A stretch of DNA of 41,461 bases from Eubacterium sp. AF16-48. Lineage in GTDB: Bacteria; Bacillota; Clostridia; Lachnospirales; Lachnospiraceae. Every line of letters starts with the position of its first letter. Positions within the stretch are counted from its first letter, which is position 1. Location: the NCBI RefSeq assembly GCF_003479405.1, contig NZ_QUHB01000012.1, positions 28,470 through 69,930 on the forward strand, in the 5' to 3' direction. Positions 17,956-26,209 of the stretch are shown here, piece after piece. A program made the position numbers and the translations under genes. Under the pieces are notes generated by a model. The model made no database searches. It was not told the origin of the DNA and saw nothing but the letters and a program-made list of their open reading frames with translations.

Positions 17956-18636
17956 ATGATAAAAGATCAAATAAGAAATATTATTATTAATGAAGTGGTA
18001 AAAAGTCCCGTGGTGGAGAAAATTAAAGAGGGACAGTTATCCTATATGAAATTAATGTCGTATTATAAATGTGCCATTATGGAAATAGAAACAAAGTTCA
18101 GGGTTTTAGATGAACAGTTTTCTTTAAGATACGACGATAATCCTATAGAAACCATAAAATCAAGGCTGAAATCCCCTGAAAGCATAATGAAAAAGGTTCA
18201 GAAAAAAGGTCTTAAAATGACTACCGATGATATTGAAAAAAATATTACGGATATTGCAGGAATCAGGGTTATCTGTTCCTTTAAGGAGGATATTTATAAA
18301 CTGGCAAAATGCCTTCTTCAGCAGGATGATATAACATTAATTGAAAAGAAGGATTACATAAAAAATCCTAAGGAAAGCGGTTACAGAAGTCTGCATTTAA
18401 TTGTGGAAGTACCTATTTTTCTGGAAGATGAAAAAAGAGCAATGAAAGTTGAAGTGCAGTTTAGAACCATAGCCATGGATTTTTGGGCAAGTCTTGAACA
18501 TAAAATGAGATATAAAAAGGATGTAGATGAGGATTTGTTGACAGTATTATCTGAGAAACTCACGGAATGTGCAGAATTAAGTGCCAGCTTAGACGATAAA
18601 ATGGAAAGTATCAAGAATTTAACAAAAGCTAAATAA
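17956..18636 (+). CDS. Small alarmone synthetase, (p)ppGpp synthetase
   Basis: A 226-aa protein with only the RelA/SpoT synthetase fold (PF04607). Motifs are DIAGIRVIC, then ESGYRSLHLIVEV, then MKVEVQFRT, then FWASLEHKMRYKK. There is no HD hydrolase domain and no TGS/ACT domains, so it is of the small RelQ/RelP (YjbM/YwaC) kind, which transfers pyrophosphate from ATP to GTP or GDP. I chose ATG 17956, with AGAGG upstream. The frame is open to 17875, but that lies inside the nrdD terminator and upstream of the promoter -10. A cupin gene follows after 21 nt. Confidence 0.92.
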   Translation: MIKDQIRNIIINEVVKSPVVEKIKEGQLSYMKLMSYYKCAIMEIETKFRVLDEQFSLRYDDNPIETIKSRLKSPESIMKKVQKKGLKMTTDDIEKNITDIAGIRVICSFKEDIYKLAKCLLQQDDITLIEKKDYIKNPKESGYRSLHLIVEVPIFLEDEKRAMKVEVQFRTIAMDFWASLEHKMRYKKDVDEDLLTVLSEKLTECAELSASLDDKMESIKNLTKAK

Positions 18637-18657
18637 AATAAGAAAGCAGGTGTAAAT

Positions 18658-18993
18658 ATGTTGTTTAATTTTGATGACATGGAAGAAACAATTCTTCACA
18701 ACTTTAATGGTGGAAAGAATGACACAAAGGCAAAAATGTTTATTGATGAAAACGTAAAGATACTTTATGGGACATTGGAGCCGGGCTCATCTATTGGTCT
18801 TCACACCCATGAAAAAAACAGCGAGACAGTTTATTGCATATCAGGAGAGGCTACTATTATCATGGATGGAAAGACGGAAATATTAAAGCCGGGAATGTGT
18901 CATTATTGCCCTATGGGACATACTCATGGAATGGAAAATAAAGGCGATGAAGATTTAGTGATTTTTGCTGTTGTACCAAATCACGAAAAATAA
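18658..18993 (+). CDS. Small cupin-domain protein
   Basis: A 111-aa single-domain cupin. Cupin motif 1 contains LHTHEKNSETVYCISGEA, giving histidines and a glutamate as metal ligands. Motif 2 contains CHYCPMGHTHGMEN with the last histidine. Small cupins of this kind bind a metal and may be isomerases, sugar- or acid-binding proteins, or sensors. It begins 21 nt after the alarmone synthetase and may share its transcript. The next gene has its own promoter. Family is clear, function is not. Confidence 0.85.
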   Translation: MLFNFDDMEETILHNFNGGKNDTKAKMFIDENVKILYGTLEPGSSIGLHTHEKNSETVYCISGEATIIMDGKTEILKPGMCHYCPMGHTHGMENKGDEDLVIFAVVPNHEK

Positions 18994-19035
18994 ATTTTGT
19001 ATGTTTTTTATATGAATATTTGAAATAGTTTTAAT

Positions 19036-19064
19036 TTGCATAATATTCACATATTTGATAAAAT
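19036..19064 (+). promoter_or_regulatory. Promoter of the beta-helix operon
   Basis: TTGCAT (19036-19041), a 17-nt spacer and TAAAAT (19059-19064), followed at once by a perfect inverted repeat (19069-19083). Confidence 0.65.
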
Positions 19065-19068
19065 CGAA

Positions 19069-19083
19069 ACATATCACATATGT
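19069..19083. promoter_or_regulatory. Candidate operator of the beta-helix operon
   Basis: ACATAT-CAC-ATATGT, a perfect 6-bp inverted repeat with 3-nt spacer, centred near +5 to +10 of the predicted transcript and just before the ribosome site. A repressor bound here could block initiation. No regulator gene is adjacent. Confidence 0.4.
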
Positions 19084-19097
19084 AAAGAGGTATGTAT

Positions 19098-22025
19098 ATG
19101 AACGGCGAATCATTTTATAAAAAAATGCTGCATGACCACAACGCAGTTTATTTTACAAAGGAAAATTTTGACATCCGAAATGACGGAACCATGGATGTTA
19201 GCAGTCAGTTACAGGACGCAGTATACTCTGTTGTAAAAAGGCAGGGGTATGGCGTCCTTTTTGTGCCAGAGGGAAAATATCTTATAAGTAAAACAATTTA
19301 TATACCAAAGGCTGTAAGAATTATAGGATATGGAGAAGAAAGACCGGAGTTTATATTAAAGGATAATGCAGAAGGCTTTAATGAACCGCATCCTGAGCAA
19401 AAAGGAGGATACAAGTATCTTTTCTGGTTTGTAAATATGATGGCAGAGGATGAAAGCAAAATAGCTGATGCCAATCCGGGAACCTTTTACAGTGCCATGT
19501 CTAATGTAAACATACATCTTGGAAAGGGAAATGGATATGCTATTGCCTTAAGGACTCATTACGCCCAGCACTGTTTTGTTAATCACATTGATATACATGT
19601 AGAATCAGGAATGGCAGGTATATATGATGTGGGAAATGAAATGGAGGATGTGTTTATTAGTGGTGGAAAGTACGGAATCATAACCACAAAATGCTCTCCG
19701 GGATGGCCTTTTGTAATGGTGGATACAAGGTTTTATGGGCAAACATCTGCGGCAATAAAAACTCACGAGGCGGGATTTAATATTATAAGAACTCATAGTG
19801 TAAATACATCCAAGTTTATTGATGTTGATGAGGGCTATTTTGAAAAAATCATAATAGAGGATAGTATTTTTGAGGATATGAGTTGTATTATCAGTGCTGC
19901 CCAGGAGTTAAACTCACTTACCCAGATAAATGTATATAACTGTCAGCTGAAGGCTGTGGAAAATATAATCAGATTTAAGGACACGGAAAAAAATATTGCC
20001 AATGAAGATTATCAATGCAGACTAAAAAAATATATTCACGGTGTGGTGGTATCCGATGTATTTCCCGACAAGCAGTTTCATGATGAGATATACAGATATG
20101 CAAGGGAGATTAATTACAATGACTTAAAAACTGATATTCCAAAGCTTCCGGATATGGACTTGTGGGTTAATGCAAAGGAAGCGGGACTTTCAGGGGACGG
20201 CATAACAGATGATACGGAAAGCCTGAAAAAAGCAATAGAAAAATATCAGGTTATTTATTTCCCTCAGGGAGAATACATTTTATCCGATACCATTAAATTA
20301 GCTGAAAATACTGTATTTATAGGTATGAATCCGGTATCTACACAGCTGATTTTAAGAGATAATACGGAAAAATTTACAGGCTTTGGTAAAATGAAGCCTT
20401 TAATAGAAAGCTCAAATAAGAAAAATATATTGTTTGGAATAGGTATAAATACCAGTGCAAGAAATCCAAGAGCCTGTGGTGTGAAATGGCAGGCAAAAGG
20501 TGATTCTTACATTAATGATGTGAAATTCTTCGGAGGTCACGGAAACCTTGTAAAGGGTACCGGAGAATTTGAAATGCCATATGATGAGGGAAGAGCAAGA
20601 GATGTGGATGTTAAAAGAGTGTGGGATTATCAGTATCCAAGCCTGTTTATATGTAATGGTGGAGGCGGTATTTTTAAGGATATATGGTCTGCAAGTCCAT
20701 ATGTTACGGCAGGACTTCACATTGAAAATACAGATACTCCATCTAGATTTTACTGCCTGTCCCTAGAGCATCATGGCAGATGTGAGCTTAGAATGATAAA
20801 TGCCGGAAACATAAAAATATATGGATTCCAAAGCGAGGAGGAAAAGGCAGAAGGGGAGTTTGCCATTCCTATAGAATTACATAATTGTAACAACATAACC
20901 TTTGCAACAACATATTGCTTTAGAACAGTGTTTGTAAATAAGGCATTTCCTTATTGCGTAAAAACCTGGAACTGTAAAAACATAAAGTTTTTAAATGTTC
21001 ATAATTATTCTCAAATGAAATATACAATTGACAATTTTCTGTTAGATGTAAATACGGGAATTGAACTTAGACCATGGCAGGCAGCAGTTGTTGAAGTTAC
21101 GGGAAATGAACAAAAAGAGGTTATTACCAACAATGAAACTATAATTAAGGATGACAGAAACAGAAAGGAAAAGTACATATCTACCCGTTTGTTTGACGGG
21201 TTCAGATTCGCTGATGGAGGATGCTGTGACGGAAAGGGCAACTTCTATTTTGTAGACAGTTTAGATAAAAAAGTATATAGAATTGACGGAAAGACTCTTA
21301 AACTTTCCCTATTCTTTGAATCACCATATAAAATTAATTCCATTGGTTTTGACACAAGGGATAACATTATTGTGGTAGGCGAATATAGCATTCCTATGGA
21401 GGCAACCATTAATGGAAAAGAAATTGTAAATACACTGCCTAAGGATGCTAATGGAACTTCCTATGGCTTCTGGTATGACAGAAGGGCACAGGTTGTGGCT
21501 TTCTCTGTTGATGCTAACCGGGAAATTGTTAAACTTCACAAAATTAACATAGGAGATATAGAACCAGAAAGGGTATTGTACCCGGGAAACCGTTGGAGAG
21601 ACAGCACGGATTTCGCAGAAGCAGTTACCTATAATCCTAAAACAGCGTTTTTAGGTCTTGACGGTGCTACAATTGTTCCGTGTCATTATGATTTAATAAG
21701 GGCTAATAATTTGGCAAGGTCAAAGCCGGGCAGGAAGCTTTATTCCGTGGACGAGTTATACAAGAGAGTATGGCAGTGTGACATAACCAAGGAAGGACTT
21801 TTGGAAAATCCTGTTCCTATAATTGAGGAGGGGGATTTTAAGGTAAAGAAATTTGATGACAAAATTTATGTTGGTGATGACAACATAAAAATATATGATA
21901 AAGGAAAACACGTATATACAATAAGAATACAGGAGAGGCCGACGACTTTTGATTTTGGTGGAGAAAAAAGGAAAACACTTTTTGTAACCACAAGGCATTC
22001 GGTTTATATTGTGAGGGAAGTTTAA
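19098..22025 (+). CDS. Tandem beta-helix protein with C-terminal SMP-30-like propeller
   Basis: A 975-aa protein without a signal peptide, so probably cytoplasmic. Two pectate-lyase-3-like (PF12708) right-handed beta-helix units are visible. The first begins near residue 22 (FDIRNDGTMDVSSQLQDAV, then VLFVPEGKYLIS). The second begins near residue 355 (LSGDGITDDTESLKKAIEK, then VIYFPQGEYILS). This resembles the two-helix layout of GH55 enzymes. From about residue 695 on it resembles an SMP-30/gluconolactonase-type propeller (FADGGCCDGKGNFYFVDS, ending LFVTTRHSVYIVREV). AGAGG at 19086-19090 is 1 nt from ATG 19092 but 7 nt from ATG 19098, so I chose the latter. A lipoprotein gene follows after 15 nt. 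Catalytic residues and substrate are not evident; a polysaccharide fragment is likely. Confidence 0.7.
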   Translation: MNGESFYKKMLHDHNAVYFTKENFDIRNDGTMDVSSQLQDAVYSVVKRQGYGVLFVPEGKYLISKTIYIPKAVRIIGYGEERPEFILKDNAEGFNEPHPEQKGGYKYLFWFVNMMAEDESKIADANPGTFYSAMSNVNIHLGKGNGYAIALRTHYAQHCFVNHIDIHVESGMAGIYDVGNEMEDVFISGGKYGIITTKCSPGWPFVMVDTRFYGQTSAAIKTHEAGFNIIRTHSVNTSKFIDVDEGYFEKIIIEDSIFEDMSCIISAAQELNSLTQINVYNCQLKAVENIIRFKDTEKNIANEDYQCRLKKYIHGVVVSDVFPDKQFHDEIYRYAREINYNDLKTDIPKLPDMDLWVNAKEAGLSGDGITDDTESLKKAIEKYQVIYFPQGEYILSDTIKLAENTVFIGMNPVSTQLILRDNTEKFTGFGKMKPLIESSNKKNILFGIGINTSARNPRACGVKWQAKGDSYINDVKFFGGHGNLVKGTGEFEMPYDEGRARDVDVKRVWDYQYPSLFICNGGGGIFKDIWSASPYVTAGLHIENTDTPSRFYCLSLEHHGRCELRMINAGNIKIYGFQSEEEKAEGEFAIPIELHNCNNITFATTYCFRTVFVNKAFPYCVKTWNCKNIKFLNVHNYSQMKYTIDNFLLDVNTGIELRPWQAAVVEVTGNEQKEVITNNETIIKDDRNRKEKYISTRLFDGFRFADGGCCDGKGNFYFVDSLDKKVYRIDGKTLKLSLFFESPYKINSIGFDTRDNIIVVGEYSIPMEATINGKEIVNTLPKDANGTSYGFWYDRRAQVVAFSVDANREIVKLHKINIGDIEPERVLYPGNRWRDSTDFAEAVTYNPKTAFLGLDGATIVPCHYDLIRANNLARSKPGRKLYSVDELYKRVWQCDITKEGLLENPVPIIEEGDFKVKKFDDKIYVGDDNIKIYDKGKHVYTIRIQERPTTFDFGGEKRKTLFVTTRHSVYIVREV

Positions 22026-22040
22026 AATAAGGAGACAGAA

Positions 22041-23861
22041 ATGAAAAAGTATCTGCTTACATTATTAGTTGCAGCTACAACCATTATTTTAGTGGGATGT
22101 ACTACAAATAATCAAAAAGAGAAAAGTACTGAGAAACAGCTAAAGACAGGAATCCAAAATGTTATTGAATACAAAAGCAACGGCAAGGCGGTAAAGGATA
22201 AATCTGTGTTAGGTGATAATGTGCTTATATTTTCTCCAAAGGATGATGCATCGGATATTCAAAAGAAGCTAGACGAAATATACAATATTCAGGAAAGAAA
22301 TCAATTTGGAGACGAAAGATATGCCATAGCTTTTATGCCGGGAGACTACGGGAAATCTCTCCAGGTAAATGTGGGATATTATACTCAGGTGTTAGGTTTG
22401 GGAGTATTACCTACAGATACTAACATAAACAAATTGTGGGTGGATGCTTCATGGATGAATCATAATGCTACCTGTAATTTTTGGCGGGGAGCAGAAAATT
22501 TCAGCATCAATGAATACTGTATGTGGGCTAACTCCCAGGCAGTGTCTCTTAGAAGAATTAATTCTGAAGATGGTATAGTTTTAAGCGACGGAGAAGGATG
22601 GTCCAGTGGCGGCTTCATGGCAGATTCTAAATTTAATGGCAACGTGTCTTCAGGCTCCCAGCAGCAATATTTATGTAGAAATGATGAATGGAATTACTGG
22701 GAAGGCGGTGTTTGGAACATGGTGTTTACAGGGGTTAGAACATCTATAATTCCTCAGGGACCATGGCCTTATGTTCCATACACAAGGGTGGAAAAAACGC
22801 CTGAAATTCAGGAAAAGCCATATTTATGTTACGATGATGAAGAGGGCTTTGGGGTAATGGTACCTAAAATGCGAAAAGATTGTGACGGTATTTCGTGGAA
22901 AAATGGAGTGGAAGGTATATGCTATAGCCTTAATACTTTTTACATAGCTAGCCCTGATAAGGATAACGCAGATACTATTAATAAGGCATTAGCACAGGGT
23001 AAAAATATCTTATTTACACCTGGTGTGTATAAAATTGATAAAACCATAAATGTAACAAAAGAAAATACTATTATTTATGGAATGGGGCTTGCCACGTTAG
23101 AAGCAGTTGACGGAAATATATGTATGGAAACAAAGGATGTTTCAGGCATAAAAATTTGTGGACTTTTGTTTGATGCAGGAGAGAAAAAATCAGAAACTAT
23201 GCTTAAGGTAGGAAGTGAAAAAAGTGATGTGTTTCATGAAGATGACCCTATATGCCTAAGTGACGTGTATTTCAGGGTAGGTGGCGGAAAATATGCAGGA
23301 AAAACAGACAACTGTATCACAATAAACAGCAATAACGTTTTAGGAGATAATCTTTGGGTTTGGCGTGCCGACCACAGTGATAATGTGGGATGGAATGTTA
23401 ATACGGCACCTAATGGAATTATTATTAATGGTGATGATGTAACTATGTATGGACTGTTTGTAGAGCATTTTCAAAAGTATCAGACTATATGGAATGGAAA
23501 TAATGGAAGACTTTATTTCTATCAAAGCGAAATGCCTTATGATGTACCAAAACAAAAGGCATACATGAGTCATAATGGAACGGTTAAAGGTTACGCATCC
23601 CTTAAAATAAGTGATGATGCAGAAAATTTTGAAGGATATGGTATTGGCATATATTGTTATAACAGGGATGCAGATATTGAAATATTATCAGGGGCTGAGG
23701 TTCCGGATAAGGAAGGCGTCAGCCTTCATAATGTAGTTACCGTAAAACTAACGGGAAAAGGTCAGATAACCCATGTTATTAATAATCAGGGGGATTCTGT
23801 AACAGAGGGAGGAAATACAGCTCATATTAAATCGTATGAAAATGGTGAAATAGAAAAATAA
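22041..23861 (+). CDS. Surface lipoprotein with right-handed beta-helix
   Basis: A 606-aa lipoprotein. The signal peptide ends in lipobox LVGC with C20, followed by a polar linker. The body is beta-helix-like with many short NxxI/GxxV turns. Conserved-looking stretches include CNFWRGAENFSI, GWSSGGFMADSKFNG, MYGLFVEHFQKYQTIWNGN and YFYQSEMPYDVP. From memory, the same stretches occur in large secreted actinobacterial proteins often auto-labelled 'adenylyl cyclase', though no cyclase domain is visible; GH55-like fold is the better description. It lies 15 nt behind the cytoplasmic beta-helix gene with AAGGAG upstream, so the two are one operon. A role in binding or cutting an external glycan is inferred. 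Confidence 0.65.
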   Translation: MKKYLLTLLVAATTIILVGCTTNNQKEKSTEKQLKTGIQNVIEYKSNGKAVKDKSVLGDNVLIFSPKDDASDIQKKLDEIYNIQERNQFGDERYAIAFMPGDYGKSLQVNVGYYTQVLGLGVLPTDTNINKLWVDASWMNHNATCNFWRGAENFSINEYCMWANSQAVSLRRINSEDGIVLSDGEGWSSGGFMADSKFNGNVSSGSQQQYLCRNDEWNYWEGGVWNMVFTGVRTSIIPQGPWPYVPYTRVEKTPEIQEKPYLCYDDEEGFGVMVPKMRKDCDGISWKNGVEGICYSLNTFYIASPDKDNADTINKALAQGKNILFTPGVYKIDKTINVTKENTIIYGMGLATLEAVDGNICMETKDVSGIKICGLLFDAGEKKSETMLKVGSEKSDVFHEDDPICLSDVYFRVGGGKYAGKTDNCITINSNNVLGDNLWVWRADHSDNVGWNVNTAPNGIIINGDDVTMYGLFVEHFQKYQTIWNGNNGRLYFYQSEMPYDVPKQKAYMSHNGTVKGYASLKISDDAENFEGYGIGIYCYNRDADIEILSGAEVPDKEGVSLHNVVTVKLTGKGQITHVINNQGDSVTEGGNTAHIKSYENGEIEK

Positions 23862-23863
23862 AA

Positions 23864-23888
23864 GGATGGATTGCTAAACAGTCCATCC
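23864..23888 (-). terminator. Terminator of the SDR gene
   Basis: GGATGGATTG and CAGTCCATCC pair around CTAAA. On the minus strand the stem is followed by TTTTATTTTTC, and it overlaps the SDR stop codon. On the plus strand there is no T-run. Confidence 0.7.
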
Positions 23889-24596
23889 TCCATCAAGAGT
23901 GATTATCTGTCCAGTCAGGTAATCACTTGTTTTTATTAGTGAAAATACGGCTTTTGCCACGTCATAAGGGGTTCCGATTCTTCCACAGGGAATTTCATCA
24001 CATAGGGCATTTATATCTTCTTTAGTTAAGTGAGCGTTCATTTTAGTATCGATTATGCCACAGGAAATGGCATTAACCTGGATGCTTGAAGGAGCAAGCT
24101 CCTTAGCTAAAGCCTTAGTAAAGGAATTTATTGCACCTTTTGTGGCAGAGTAGGCTACTTCACAGGAGGCACCACAGTTACCCCACACAGAGGATATGTT
24201 TATAATTTTTCCGGCTCCTTTTTTTAGAAAAACAGGAATGATTTCCTTTGACATGCCAACTGCTGATGTTACGTTGGAGTTCCATAAATTATTCCAATCT
24301 TTTTCTGTTAAATCCTGAAGAAGTCCAATAACGGAAATCCCTGCATTGTTAATTAGAATATCAGGATAATGGCCGTCTAGTTCTAATTGTTTCATTAATT
24401 TATTTATATTATTAAAATCCGATAAATCACATTTATAATAGAAGAAACTCCCATTTGCTTCTTGGGCAATGAAAGATAGTGCATCTTCATTAGAATAATA
24501 AGTTCCTATAACCTTAAATCCTTTATTAATGAGAAAACGTGTAATTTCAACACCGATTCCACCGGAAGCACCGGTTAGTAATACTGTTTTTTTCAT
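23874..24596 (-). CDS. SDR family NAD(P)-dependent reductase
   Basis: A 240-aa classical short-chain dehydrogenase/reductase. The cofactor motif TGASGGIG lies at residues 8-15, NNAG near residue 88, the catalytic serine in INISSVWG, and YSATK gives the Tyr/Lys pair. The C-terminus is GQIITLDGGW. It is close to FabG in layout, but the stretch WGNCGASCEVAYSATKGAIN is, from memory, typical of clostridial proteins labelled elongation factor P 5-aminopentanone reductase (YmfI type). An acyl-carrier-protein reductase is the alternative. No efp or fatty-acid gene is near. The start has AGAGG about 9 nt upstream. It is convergent with the beta-helix operon. Confidence 0.85.
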   Translation of the reverse strand: MKKTVLLTGASGGIGVEITRFLINKGFKVIGTYYSNEDALSFIAQEANGSFFYYKCDLSDFNNINKLMKQLELDGHYPDILINNAGISVIGLLQDLTEKDWNNLWNSNVTSAVGMSKEIIPVFLKKGAGKIINISSVWGNCGASCEVAYSATKGAINSFTKALAKELAPSSIQVNAISCGIIDTKMNAHLTKEDINALCDEIPCGRIGTPYDVAKAVFSLIKTSDYLTGQIITLDGGWTV

Positions 24597-24737
24597 ATTG
24601 CAAACCTCTTTTTACAAATTAATGTTGATTTTAAGTATAACATATCTTATAATCTATAGGAAGAAAAATAATCTTAACAGACATATTAGAGGATGGTACA
24701 TTTTTGTTATAAAATGTATGGCATAAAGAGCAATTTG

Positions 24738-24766
24738 TTGACAAGTTGTGAGACTAATGCTATAAT
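24738..24766 (+). promoter_or_regulatory. Strong promoter of the NlpC/P60 gene
   Basis: Perfect TTGACA (24738-24743), 17-nt spacer, perfect TATAAT (24761-24766). The ATG is at 24837, giving a leader of about 65 nt. Confidence 0.85.
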
Positions 24767-24836
24767 TGTAACAAAAATGTAATATTTTAATATGTAAAAT
24801 TTTAAATAAGGCAAAATATTGGAGGTCTGATTTTAA

Positions 24837-26159
24837 ATGAGATATAATTATTCAAAAAGATTTGCCGGAAGTGTTTTAGCAGCTGTTATGGCTGTTACGC
24901 TAGTTCAGCCGATGTTTGGTGAGGAATTAAATATCGAAGAACCTAGCGCAGGAGCTGCACTTGCCATAGAAAACTATATTGCAAGTACAGGTAGTGAAAA
25001 CGATTTGGCATCATTACTTCCGGAAAAGGATTCATCAGTAGAAACAAACAAAACTACTACGAAGACTACAAAGAAGAAAACATCAAGCGAAGAAGAATTA
25101 TTTAGTGATATAGCAATCGCCAGAGTTAACGGTGGTGCAGAAGGTTACGTAAGAGTCAGAAGAATACCAAGCACAAGGGGAAAAATGGTTGGTAAGATTT
25201 ACAACAACTGTGGTGCAAGAATTCTTGAAAAGACAAACAACGGATGGTACAAGATTGTATCCGGAAATTGTACAGGCTATATAAAAGCAGAATATTTCGT
25301 AACAGGAAATAAGGCACAGGATTACGCATTAGATGACGGATATGTATTTGCTAACATTAAGGATACAGGTATCCACGTAAGACAGTCCCCTACTACTAAG
25401 TCAGATGTAGTAACTAACGTTTACAATAAGGAAACATACGTTATAAAGAAGTTCAGCAATGATGGCAATTGGGTTAAAATCAAAATTAAAGCCGGAGTTA
25501 GTGGCTGGGTATCATCAGACTTTGTTAAGATAAGTATTGATATGGATACAGCCATTACCATCAAGGAAGAAAAGGAACAGATTAGAAAGCAGAAAGAAGA
25601 AGAGGCAAGAGAGCGTCAGGCACAGTTAGATGCTCAGAAGAAGGCTGAAAGCAACAATAATTTACAGTCAGACAACTCTTCTAACACAGCTGGCAACAAT
25701 ACATCAAATAATAACAGTAACAAGAGTAATAATAGTAGCAATAACAATAGTACTCCTTCACAGAGTACAAACACACAGCCTTCATATGGAGAGGCATCAG
25801 GAGGCGGAGCTTCAGCAGTAGTTGCATACGCTAAGCAGTTCCTTGGAAATCCATATGTATGGGGTGGTTCAAGTTTAACTAACGGAACAGACTGCTCGGG
25901 ATTTACAATGTCAGTATATGCACACTTTGGTTATTCACTTAACCGTTCATCATATACTCAGGTATACAACGGAACAGCAGTTTCATTAGGAGCATTACAG
26001 CCGGGAGATTTATTATTCTATAAGTACGGCGGCTCAACTATTAGCCATGTGGCTATCTACATAGGTGGTGGACAGATTATCCATGCATCAACAGAAAGCA
26101 CAGGTATTATAATTAGCGGAATGGGTTCACCTTGTGCAGCAAGGAGAATTATTAATTAA
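24837..26159 (+). CDS. Secreted SH3b-NlpC/P60 peptidoglycan hydrolase
   Basis: A 440-aa exported cell-wall hydrolase. The signal peptide is at about 1-28 (charged start, then AGSVLAAVMAVTLVQPMFG). Two bacterial SH3 domains lie at about 98-160 and 172-235, each with the VRVRRIPST/HVRQSPTT pattern that binds the wall. A charged helical stretch rich in K/E/Q (about 242-270) and an Asn/Ser-rich low-complexity linker (about 272-320) follow. The NlpC/P60 domain (about 328-440) has catalytic Cys in TDCSGFT, His in ISHVAIYIGG and a third residue in IIHAST. Such enzymes cut the D-Glu to diamino-acid bond and act in cell separation. A consensus promoter implies high expression. Confidence 0.95.
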   Translation: MRYNYSKRFAGSVLAAVMAVTLVQPMFGEELNIEEPSAGAALAIENYIASTGSENDLASLLPEKDSSVETNKTTTKTTKKKTSSEEELFSDIAIARVNGGAEGYVRVRRIPSTRGKMVGKIYNNCGARILEKTNNGWYKIVSGNCTGYIKAEYFVTGNKAQDYALDDGYVFANIKDTGIHVRQSPTTKSDVVTNVYNKETYVIKKFSNDGNWVKIKIKAGVSGWVSSDFVKISIDMDTAITIKEEKEQIRKQKEEEARERQAQLDAQKKAESNNNLQSDNSSNTAGNNTSNNNSNKSNNSSNNNSTPSQSTNTQPSYGEASGGGASAVVAYAKQFLGNPYVWGGSSLTNGTDCSGFTMSVYAHFGYSLNRSSYTQVYNGTAVSLGALQPGDLLFYKYGGSTISHVAIYIGGGQIIHASTESTGIIISGMGSPCAARRIIN

Positions 26160-26166
26160 TATTAAA

Positions 26167-26209
26167 AATAACCATGCAGACAGATTGTTGTCCGCATGGT
26201 TATTTTTTT
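26167..26209 (+). terminator. Intrinsic terminator after the NlpC/P60 gene
   Basis: AATAACCATGC (26167-26177) pairs with GCATGGTTATT (26194-26204), with inner GACA/TGTC, followed by TTTTT. Confidence 0.9.

Noticed and set aside
22041..23861. Adenylyl cyclase function for the lipoprotein
   Set aside because: Similar proteins carry that label, but the sequence shows a signal peptide, lipobox and beta-helix pattern with no cyclase catalytic domain.
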